From positions 1-55,267 of the forward strand of contig CAJUQQ010000010.1 of assembly GCA_910588175.1 (NCBI GenBank): a DNA stretch of 55,267 nt. Reading direction: 5' to 3'. Position 1 is the stretch's first letter. Every line of letters begins with the position of its first letter. A program made the translations under genes and the position numbers. Below are positions 49,630 through 55,267 of the stretch, in pieces. The stretch comes from an uncultured Oscillibacter sp. Lineage in GTDB: Bacteria > Bacillota > Clostridia > Oscillospirales > Oscillospiraceae. The notes under the pieces were generated by a model, which was not told the DNA's origin, ran no database searches, and saw nothing but the letters and a program-made list of their open reading frames with translations.

Positions 49630-51306
49630 TCAGACGGCAAAACTCTTGACATCAGCGCCAATCTGCCGGAAATAGGATATGCTTTCCGTCGGTTCCTCAC
49701 CGCTGTCCACTTTGCCCACGAAGCTGTAAAAGATTTCGATTTTCCGGGTGTTTGTTTCCCTGTCCAGCTCATGGACTAAAATGCGGTCGATAAACTCATG
49801 GACGCTCTCATAGGTCAGTTCGCTGATCTCCGAGTAGCGGCGCACCAGGGCGACAAACCGCTTCACATCCGCCCCACGCTCCGCAGCGGTGTCGATCTCT
49901 TTCCGCAACTCCGCAGTCCGTTTCGTCAACGCCGCTTTCTCGTCCTCATAGCCGGAGGTCAGAAGCGCAAACTGCTCATTTGACAAGCGGCCCAGGGCCA
50001 TGTCCTCATAGAGTTTACGGAACAACAGGTTCAGTTCATCCATCCGGCGTTCTGCCTTATCCAGTTCTTTCCGCTGCTGGGAAAGGGCCTTTTTCGTGGC
50101 CTGCTCCCCGCACTCGGCGGCAGTACGAATAAACTCCTGCTCATGCTCTTTCACATAGGCCAAAACCCGCTGTAAATCGGCAAGGACAAGCTCTTTCAGA
50201 ACGCTTTTGCGGATGTAATGCGTCGTGCAGAGAAAATCGTTTCTGGCCCGGTTGCGGTAGTTGCCGCAGGTATAAGCGTGTTTCCGCTCCGGCGTTCCAG
50301 CTCCCTTTTGGAGATACATTTTGTAGCCGCAGTCCCCGCAGAACAACAGCCCGGAAAACAAGTCGATTTCCTCGGACTTGGTAGGGCGGTGGCGGGTAGC
50401 AATACGCTTTTGAGCAAGGGCAAAGGTTTCTTCATCAATCAGCGGTTCGTGAGTGTTGGGGAAGAAATACCGCTTGTCCTCTGGATTTTTCCGTGTCTTT
50501 TTGGACTTATAGGACACCTTGTAGGTTTTCGCCGTGATGGTGTGGCCTAAATACTCCTGCCGGGTGAGAATGTCGTATAGCGTTTTGTCCGGCCAACTGT
50601 ACCAGGCGTTAAGCTGGGGACGGGGGAATTTCTTTCCGCCTTTCCTGCGGTAGCGCAGTTCACCAACGGTCAAAATTTCGTTGTCCCGCAGCCAGTTCTG
50701 GATTTCACACATACGGTCGCCCCGCACATACATGGCGAAAATCTGCTTGACAACATGGGCCGTTTCCGGGTCGGGGATAAGGTGATTGCGGTCGTTCGGG
50801 TCTGCGATATACCCATAGGGGACTTCTCCGTTGACACGTTCGCCCCGCTGGGCCTTGGCCTGTTTGACAGCCCGGATTTTCTTGGACGTATCGCGGGCGT
50901 AAAACTCATTAAACCAATTTCGCAGAGGGGTAAACTCGTTGTCCTCTCGCGCCGTGTCCACTCCGTCATTGATGGCAATGTAGCGCACATCATACTCCGG
51001 GAAAATGATTTCGATAAGCTCCCCGGTTTTCAGATAATTCCGGCCCAGGCGGGAAAGGTCTTTTGTTATGACCGTCGCCACATTCCCGGCCTCTACCTCA
51101 CGCAGCATAGATTGAAGGCCCTCACGCTCGAAGCTGACCCCGGAAAATCCATCATCCACGAAAAAGCGGGTGTTCAGGAAAAAATGGTCATCAGCGTACC
51201 GTTGTAAAATCAGCTTTTGATTTTGGATGCTCTCGCTCTCCCCGGCCTGCATATCCTCTTGGCTCAACCTGCAATAGAGGGCGGTGATTTTGCCTGCCTG
51301 CAACAT
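49630..51306 (-). CDS. large serine recombinase (site-specific integrase)
   Basis: 558 aa, ATG at 51306 behind AAAGGAGG. Resolvase catalytic domain: ALYCRLSQEDMQAGESES (nucleophile serine), DDGFSGVSFEREGLQ, ITKDLSRLGRNYLKTG. The recombinase domain follows (GEVPYGYIADPNDRNHLIPD), then a zinc-ribbon (LFCGDCGYKM with the later YTCGNYR and CTTHYIRK), a long coiled-coil (about 400-480) and a C-terminal tail. Enzymes of this type integrate and excise conjugative elements at short target sites. Located at the left end as expected. Confidence 0.95.
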   Translation of the reverse strand: MLQAGKITALYCRLSQEDMQAGESESIQNQKLILQRYADDHFFLNTRFFVDDGFSGVSFEREGLQSMLREVEAGNVATVITKDLSRLGRNYLKTGELIEIIFPEYDVRYIAINDGVDTAREDNEFTPLRNWFNEFYARDTSKKIRAVKQAKAQRGERVNGEVPYGYIADPNDRNHLIPDPETAHVVKQIFAMYVRGDRMCEIQNWLRDNEILTVGELRYRRKGGKKFPRPQLNAWYSWPDKTLYDILTRQEYLGHTITAKTYKVSYKSKKTRKNPEDKRYFFPNTHEPLIDEETFALAQKRIATRHRPTKSEEIDLFSGLLFCGDCGYKMYLQKGAGTPERKHAYTCGNYRNRARNDFLCTTHYIRKSVLKELVLADLQRVLAYVKEHEQEFIRTAAECGEQATKKALSQQRKELDKAERRMDELNLLFRKLYEDMALGRLSNEQFALLTSGYEDEKAALTKRTAELRKEIDTAAERGADVKRFVALVRRYSEISELTYESVHEFIDRILVHELDRETNTRKIEIFYSFVGKVDSGEEPTESISYFRQIGADVKSFAV

Positions 51307-51393
51307 GGTAATCCTCCTTTCCGGCGGCAGGCAAGCATGGTTATGTACTGATGCCATTTTACCACAAACCGCCGCCCATGTCAGCTCAAAAAT

Positions 51394-51561
51394 TCATTGT
51401 TTGTCGAATATTCCGCTTTGTTCCATGTCCTTTTTGATAAGTTTACGGATTTTCCTGTCCAGGCTGTCCGTAGCCCGGTCGCTGGCCGAAGCACAGACAT
51501 GATAGGTCGTTTTGCCGATTTGGTGTTCCGTCATGGTGACTTCACCCTGATTTTTCGGCAA
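51394..51561 (-). CDS. TnpW-family transposon-encoded small protein
   Basis: 55 codons from TTG 51561 (GGGGGAA upstream) or 46 from ATG 51534. Read as MPKNQGEVTMTEHQIGKTT then YHVCASASDRATDSLDRKI and RKLIKKDMEQSGIFDKQ. The G-K-T-T-Y-x-V and K-I-x-x-L-I-x-x-D features match TnpW-type proteins that precede the recombinase in this element class. Function unproven, perhaps excision control. It overlaps no other gene and lies between HTH_16 and the recombinase. Confidence 0.65.
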   Translation of the reverse strand: MPKNQGEVTMTEHQIGKTTYHVCASASDRATDSLDRKIRKLIKKDMEQSGIFDKQ

Positions 51562-51652
51562 AGATGTTCCCCCTTTCCAAAACGCAGAGCAAGGCCCGCA
51601 GGCGGAAGAAGCCGGGAAAGGGTAGGCTGTTCCTCCCGCCGGGGTCGGTTTA

Positions 51653-51889
51653 TCAGTTCACGCCGAGGATGGCGCGGATCAGTTTGTTTTCCAGGCGGCT
51701 TTTCATGTACTCGTCCAGACAGGCGTGGGGACAGCCGCTTTCATCGTAGACCGTCCGGGTACATAGCTTGTTTATGTAGCCCTCGTAGTACCGCAAGACC
51801 TGCTCCACAGCGTCAGCATCCCCGGCCTGGGCCGCGTCGCTCACCGCCAGCGGTAGCAGTTCACGGCCCTTGTAGTTCCGGCGCTTCAT
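51653..51889 (-). CDS. HTH_16-type conjugative transposon protein
   Basis: 78 aa: MKRRNYKGRELLPLAVSDA, then a helical part with AVEQVLRYYEGYINKLCTRT and a C-terminal helix (LENKLIRAIL). It is the small helix-turn-helix protein that regularly follows the sigma-like gene in Tn916/CTn relatives. It starts 4 nt after the sigma gene ends, with AAGGAGG inside that gene's end, so expression is coupled. Confidence 0.85.
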   Translation of the reverse strand: MKRRNYKGRELLPLAVSDAAQAGDADAVEQVLRYYEGYINKLCTRTVYDESGCPHACLDEYMKSRLENKLIRAILGVN

Positions 51890-51893
51890 GGCG

Positions 51894-52319
51894 CTAACCT
51901 CCTTTCCTCGCTGTCAGTTTCGTCCGCAGGACATTCAGCGATTTTGTTCTGCGCCGCTGGACGGCACTCCGGGACAGCCCCAGGGCCTCGCCGATCTCGC
52001 TGTCTGTCAAATCCAGCACCAGGCGCAAAATCAAAATGCTTTGCTCCTGCTCCGGCAGACCGGCAAAGGCATCGGCCACCTGTTGGCTTCTAATCGGCAG
52101 GTCACAGCCGCAGTACGAAAACACATAGCTGTCGCTGGGGTAACTGTCCGCCGAACACAGCTTGTCCATCGCCGTTTGGGGCAACCGCTCCAAGGATGTT
52201 TCCCGGCTGGCCCGCCGCTTCATTTCCCGGATGTAGTCGATTGCCTCATGCTTTAATACAGTTTTGCAAAAGGCGTCAAACCTGCACTGTTCGCCATAGT
52301 CGCGGAGGTTGGTTTCCAT
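51894..52319 (-). CDS. element-encoded sigma-70-like factor
   Basis: 141 aa from the ATG at 52319 (GGGGGTG upstream); an in-frame start 48 codons upstream has no ribosome site. Region 2-like start (FDAFCKTVLKHEAIDYIREM) and a clear region 4 helix-turn-helix: LPEQEQSILILRLVLDLTDS followed by EIGEALGLSRSAVQRRRTKS. Matches the Tn916 ORF7-type regulators that activate excision and transfer genes. Ends with TAG. Confidence 0.9.
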   Translation of the reverse strand: METNLRDYGEQCRFDAFCKTVLKHEAIDYIREMKRRASRETSLERLPQTAMDKLCSADSYPSDSYVFSYCGCDLPIRSQQVADAFAGLPEQEQSILILRLVLDLTDSEIGEALGLSRSAVQRRRTKSLNVLRTKLTARKGG

Positions 52320-52519
52320 CTTTTCACCCCCTTTCGTTGGGGGATGGTGGTGGTACTCTCCCTTTCCGCTAACAGAGCGTTCAGCGGCACAGGTTTTGCG
52401 CGCAAAACCGCTTTCCGCAGAGAAAAAAGCAAAGAAAAATTTCCGGGCCGCAGGAAACGACAAAAATTGCCCGGCAGGTCGCAGACCTACCGGGCGGGGG
52501 ATGGGAATATGATTGCACT

Positions 52520-52630
52520 TTATGGCTGTGTATAGTTCATGCTCATGGCCGGAATATTCCCAGGCGGTGAACGGGCTTTTTTTGATGGGTCAAGCCTCAT
52601 CAGATTTTGTCGAATAGGTATGTGCCTCAT
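52520..52630 (-). CDS. candidate 36-aa small ORF with ribosome site in a hairpin loop
   Basis: ATG at 52630, stop TAA at 52520: MRHIPIRQNLMRLDPSKKAR then SPPGNIPAMSMNYTQP. AGGAGG lies 8 nt upstream, inside the loop of GGCGGCTG-ACAGGAGG-CAGCCGCC, whose 3' arm ends directly at the ATG. No homolog recognised. It is supported only by the ribosome site and start geometry. Confidence 0.4.
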   Translation of the reverse strand: MRHIPIRQNLMRLDPSKKARSPPGNIPAMSMNYTQP

Positions 52631-52780
52631 GGCGGCTGCCTCCTGTCAGCCGCCGTAACTTTAAACTCTAGGAAATGCTCAAAGATTGAAAAAAACGACG
52701 GCTTTGAAATCAAAGCCGCCATTTTAAAATAGCGAATGGATGTGTCTACTGTACGACGGCTTTTTTTCTTTTGCCGTCGT
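52631..52780. promoter_or_regulatory. three hairpins between sigma gene and GyrI-like gene
   Basis: Stems GGCGGCTG/CAGCCGCC (52631-52654), GGCTTTGA/TCAAAGCC (52700-52717, in A/T-rich flanks, terminator-like) and ACGACGGC/GCCGTCGT with a T-rich loop (52753-52780). They separate the AT-rich cargo gene from the element's regulatory genes. The second and third can end transcription of the GyrI-like gene. In the neighbouring 52320-52519, besides the sigma leader, only the imperfect hairpin CCCGG-C-AGGTC/GACCT-A-CCGGG is visible. Confidence 0.55.
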
Positions 52781-52818
52781 GCGGCAGATATTGAATTATG
52801 AACTTTTAAGAGGCGATA

Positions 52819-53301
52819 TTAGGCTTTCGAGACTTTTAAGATTGGAACACAAATCTCGCAATAGTGACTATCGACCAATTTTTTTACATATCGCTCCATA
52901 GCAGGTCTATCATAATCTAAAGTATAGCCCAACCGCACTAACTCGTTGAAACATTCAACCCATGCAATCTGTATATCTGTGGCTGTGTGTTTAATCAAAA
53001 ATGTTGCATAGGCACCGCCATCAACCTTTCTAGCTTTAACTTCATCTGAAAAGACATTCTCGTTCCCAGTGTAAACGGTGCAAACATCGTATCTGCATCT
53101 GTGGGCTTCTGTGGTAGCAGGGTCATCTAAAGGAATGGCAAAAATTGCTGTATTATTGTCAAACAGATTTTGTTTCTTTAGCCATTCTTTGAAGTTGTTC
53201 ATTAGAACATGGTTTTCTTTTCCGTATGCACCCGTTCTTCTCATATATATGACCGTGACTGGCTCAATAAATTCTTCGCTCATTCTGATATAAAAACCCA
53301 A
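52819..53301 (-). CDS. GyrI-like small-molecule-binding domain protein
   Basis: 160 aa from TTG 53301 (GGAGG 7 nt upstream); ATG 53283 would give 154 aa but lacks a ribosome site. Single-domain GyrI/AraC effector-binding fold: MSEEFIEPVTVIYMRRTGAY at the N-terminus, IPLDDPATTEAHRCRYDVCT, VDGGAYATFLIKHTATDIQI, and a C-terminal YDRPAMERYV followed by EICVPI. Such domains bind drugs or toxins, or inhibit gyrase. The gene is much more AT-rich than its neighbours, so it is likely acquired cargo of the element. Confidence 0.8.
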   Translation of the reverse strand: MGFYIRMSEEFIEPVTVIYMRRTGAYGKENHVLMNNFKEWLKKQNLFDNNTAIFAIPLDDPATTEAHRCRYDVCTVYTGNENVFSDEVKARKVDGGAYATFLIKHTATDIQIAWVECFNELVRLGYTLDYDRPAMERYVKKLVDSHYCEICVPILKVSKA

Positions 53302-53478
53302 TATAAAACCTCCAATCCTTATAGTACACCGATGTCTAAGTAGATGGTAAGCCCAATTAAAATGATTTTCAAGAACTTTTTTAAATTTTTGCAATGAACT
53401 ATAAACCATAAGTAAGTGCATATCATATCATTCCCAAGGACACCATATGAACTATATACTGTTATAGGGTGATGTGAT

Positions 53479-53823
53479 ATGGCAAAGATAGAGGATTGTC
53501 CCGGCTTTGAAACCTTTGGCGAGGATGTGCGGGCCGCAAGGGAGGCGTTGGGGCTTACGATCAAGGCGCTGGCAGAGCAGGTGTATGTTGACCCACGGTA
53601 TCTTTCGGAAATCGAATTGAAGCCTACTATTCCAAGCATCCCTGTCATGCTGCGGTTGGTACGGATTTGCCGTCTGCCGATAGAACGCTATTTCAGCCCT
53701 GATCTTATCGGAGAGGACAGCGCCCAGCGTCAGCGTGTCAGCCACAAATTGAAGCTATGCCCGGAAAAGTATCTGCCTATCGTCGAGGCTACCATTGACG
53801 GAGCAATCAAATTAGACGAGTAG
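53479..53823 (+). CDS. XRE-family HTH regulator
   Basis: 114 aa. N-terminal helix-turn-helix: FGEDVRAAREALGLTIKALA, EQVYVDPRYLSEIE and LKPTIPSIPVMLRLVRIC; a short C-terminal part follows. AGGGTGAT precedes the ATG. Regulators of this kind keep conjugative elements quiet. It diverges from the GyrI-like gene across a 177-nt AT-rich gap with no further clear gene. Stop is TAG. Confidence 0.9.
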   Translation: MAKIEDCPGFETFGEDVRAAREALGLTIKALAEQVYVDPRYLSEIELKPTIPSIPVMLRLVRICRLPIERYFSPDLIGEDSAQRQRVSHKLKLCPEKYLPIVEATIDGAIKLDE

Positions 53824-53876
53824 AGGTCGTTTTGCGAGAGCGAAGCGGCTTCTATTTTTTTACGCTCTTTTCCCGA

Positions 53877-53903
53877 AAATGCCTGCCTTTGGTGGGCATT
53901 TTT
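53877..53903 (+). terminator. terminator after the XRE gene
   Basis: AAAATGCC and GGGCATTTTT pair around a 9-nt loop, ending in a T-tract, about 55 nt after the XRE stop codon. Confidence 0.75.
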
Positions 53904-53977
53904 GCTTCTCCCAGGTGTCTTGTTAGTACGGAGGACGGGGGAAGCGGAACGGGGGGAGGGGTAACGTAGCAAGCATA

Positions 53978-54061
53978 GGGAGTGTGGCCACACTCCCGGA
54001 AAACGGCCAAATCCGGCTCCTGCCGGGCCGTGTCCGTTTTTGCTTGTTGGGATAGTCCCAA
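53978..54061 (+). other. candidate oriT region
   Basis: A perfect 20-bp palindrome GGGAGTGTGGCCACACTCCC (53978-53997) is followed by a stem AAAACGG/CCGTTTT (about 54000-54040) and by TTGGGA-TAG-TCCCAA (54047-54061) after GCTTG. Clustered inverted repeats in a gene-free part of a conjugative element are typical of relaxase recognition and nick regions. The nick site and relaxase class cannot be set from this sequence. Confidence 0.45.
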
Positions 54062-54067
54062 ACCCTT

Positions 54068-54421
54068 ATGCAGAACGGAAGCAACACTCACAGAGGCATA
54101 GCAGATGTAGCGATGTATTTTTATCAGGCTATCCGAAAAGTCTGTACCAAGACGCCGGAACAGCGGGACAGAAAATTTATGGGTCAGGCGTAGAAAAAGC
54201 AGCTCCCGGAGGTACTAAAAACACAGGCTTTTTTCGGGGGTGTCGGAGAGCGGCAAGGTGTTTATATCTGTTCTCCCGAAAATGGGGATAACTCTTTCTA
54301 TATAACCAATCTATCCGACACTTTGGCTGACAGCCCCAAGTCGGCCCATCGGCCTACGCATTTAGAGCCTGTTCAACGGCCTGTTTCCAAGGCTTTCAAG
54401 AGGCGGTCGCATAGGGGGTAG
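54068..54421 (+). pseudogene. unrecognised ORF with an internal amber codon
   Basis: From ATG 54068 the frame codes 41 residues (IADVAMYFYQAIRKVCTKTP), meets TAG at 54191-54193, then runs on for 75 more residues (KKQLPEVLKTQAFFGGVGER, YICSPENGDNSFYITNLSDT) and stops at 54419. Codon use looks like real coding on both sides of the stop. No ribosome site and no family recognised. Either a broken element gene or chance. Confidence 0.35.
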
Positions 54422-54629
54422 TACAATTTGACCTGTACCCTCAAAAATGGACTTCTAACTGCGTAGAAATGGACGGGGAACCCCTGCCGCCGGGATAGAA
54501 CTGATATGTAACGCTTTAGAGGCAAAACAGCCCCGCTATTTCAAGGCTTTCTGGCTACGGTCAATAGGGGGGCAGTACAATTTGACCTGCGCCCATCAAA
54601 ACGGGCCTCTAACGGCGTACAGATGGACG
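54384..54629 (+). repeat. two direct copies of a ~90-bp unit
   Basis: Unit 1 (about 54384-54474) and unit 2 (about 54537-54629), offset by roughly 153 nt. Shared strings: CAAGGCTTTC, a GGTC near ATAGGGGG, then AGTACAATTTGACCTG, CCCNTCAAAA, TCTAAC-GCGTA and GATGGACG/AATGGACG. The copies differ at many positions but keep order and spacing. Probably iterons or part of an origin or transfer region; not coding in any consistent frame. Confidence 0.65.
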
Positions 54630-54634
54630 CAAAA

Positions 54635-54783
54635 AGCCAGGGCGGGAGGCCGACACACCGGCGCTCCTGTCCTGGCTCCTGCTGGACTGTGAAACTGTGC
54701 TGTCACACAAGAGGCCCTGCGGCCCTCTTGTGGCACCCGCAGAAACCGTACACCCGCTTCGCGTCTGTACGGTTTCTGCGGGT
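54635..54783. repeat. three consecutive hairpins in the element
   Basis: AGCCAGG...CCTGGCT (54635-54677, 11 of 14 pairs), CACAAGAGG...CCTCTTGTG (54706-54732), and the perfect 18-bp pair ACCCGCAGAAACCGTACA (54735-54752) with its complement (54766-54783) around a 13-nt loop. Together with the direct repeat upstream they form a highly structured gene-free stretch, which may be an origin or regulatory RNA. The remaining 54784-55022 has no gene I can support. Confidence 0.6.
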
Positions 54784-55022
54784 CAGATAACGGCCACGAT
54801 AACCCCTGCTGCTATTTGGCCTCCCTGCTTCCCGCTTCCGTTCCATTCCCTTCCGGCGGCTTTGCCGCTCGTTCCCCAAGGAAAGGGGTAGGGGAAAGGA
54901 TAGGAAAGGAATGGGTAATTGATAAATCTTTACTTGATTTTTCTTTATTTACTTATATCTTTATTTTATTGCGTCGGATTTACCTACATAGGATTTTCCG
55001 ATATTGGATTTCCCGACGCAGG

Positions 55023-55267
55023 TTAATCCAACGCCGGTAAAGCAGACACCGATTGCGGCTGTTCGTAGATGGTGTACTCCGCTCCCCGTAGCCGTCCCCG
55101 GCTGTCCCGTTCCCTCACCCGCACAATATATCCGGCCCGCTCCAGCTCGTGGACGGCCTGACGGATGGCGTCAATCTGCTCCCGGTTGATGTAGGCCAGC
55201 CCTTGCAGGGTGTAGTCCCATTCTTCCGGGAGTGACAACATTTGCGATAGGAGGCCCTTGGCTTTCA
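55023..55267 (-). CDS. HTH replication-initiator-type protein, partial
   Basis: Runs in from the right edge. Visible part: KAKGLLSQMLSLPEEWDYTL, the winged-helix segments AYINREQIDAIRQAVHELER and AGYIVRVRERDSRGRLRGAE, then YTIYEQPQ and a stop. It is the N-terminal DNA-binding part of the replication-type HTH proteins of conjugative elements (RepA-N/DnaD-like). Related proteins have a longer proline/asparagine-rich tail. Here the same frame continues with tail-like words (GNPISENPM, VNPTQ) but is cut by TAA and TAG codons, so the protein is probably shortened. Confidence 0.75.
   Translation of the reverse strand, partial: KAKGLLSQMLSLPEEWDYTLQGLAYINREQIDAIRQAVHELERAGYIVRVRERDSRGRLRGAEYTIYEQPQSVSALPALD

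Larger units (their letters stand above)
49567..55267. mobile_element. integrative conjugative-type element, left part
   Basis: Begins in the interrupted recombinase gene and continues past the window edge. Genes in order: large serine recombinase, TnpW-like, HTH_16, sigma factor (all minus), GyrI-like cargo (minus), XRE regulator (plus), oriT-like region, replication-type HTH (minus). This content matches Tn4451/CTn-type elements of gut Clostridia. The right end, relaxase and type IV secretion genes are not in the window. Confidence 0.8.

Noticed and set aside
22789..55040. In-frame TAG/TAA codons at 22789, 24134, 54191 and around 54930-55025 that could each replace glutamine, suggesting a recoded stop.
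   Set aside because: Intact genes in the same window end normally with TAG (cdsA, the element sigma factor, the XRE gene) and TAA. Simple C-to-T decay of CAG/CAA explains the cases.

Overview
The window reads as a chromosomal segment of a GC-rich, gut-type Clostridia, most likely Oscillospiraceae (Flavonifractor/Oscillibacter/Lawsonibacter-like). The evidence is a PolC-type replicase, the Firmicutes order pyrH-frr-uppS-cdsA-dxr-rseP-ispG-polC, S-layer homology (SLH) proteins, an ECF transporter operon and a Tn4451/CTn-type conjugative element. The assignment is inference from gene content; no 16S gene is present.

Layout. Positions 1-2440: a tRNA-Arg cut by the window edge, rex with a likely autoregulatory operator, an SLH protein and a tiny cysteine-rich protein. 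2441-8862 (minus): PAP2 phosphatase, ilvD, the galK-galT operon and an M19 dipeptidase. 9061-19445 (plus): an essential block for UMP kinase, ribosome recycling, undecaprenyl and phospholipid precursors, MEP isoprenoid synthesis, site-2 protease and DNA polymerase III PolC, ending in a 59-aa membrane protein. 19508-22345: glpK diverging from a ROK regulator, with related operator-like palindromes at both promoters.

22500-24631: an iron and metal uptake locus in decay. Three tandem AGTTAG-N6-CTAACT-type boxes precede a nonsense-interrupted feoA, an intact feoA, an internally deleted feoB and a deletion junction fusing a FeoB-associated protein to a broken ZIP transporter. 24843-28521 (minus): an SLH-anchored GH25 muramidase and a PadR plus FtsW-like pair under a consensus promoter that lies inside a long inverted repeat.

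28645-44183: housekeeping genes (methyltransferase, ecfA1-ecfA2-ecfT, metallophosphoesterase, truA, DUF5711, CvpA, ClpE-like ATPase, flavodoxin/ferredoxin protein, gluQ, fakA-like, Asp23). Within this block are two tandem paralogous membrane-anchored proteins of unknown function (32068-33867) and a cluster of five hairpins (40923-41136). 44361-47487: a BlaI-type repressor with three operator boxes and a BlaR1-type M56 protease fused to an M23 peptidoglycan endopeptidase domain, which looks like a cell-wall damage response module.

48367-55267: mobile DNA. Wrecked pieces of older elements (recombinase C-terminus, DUF6935-like fragment, TnpW-like ORF, recombinase N-terminus) are interrupted near 49567 by a newer conjugative element. 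That element carries a large serine recombinase, a TnpW-like protein, an HTH_16 protein, a sigma factor, an AT-rich GyrI-like cargo gene, an XRE regulator, an oriT-like palindrome, a direct repeat and the start of a replication-type HTH protein. It runs off the right edge.
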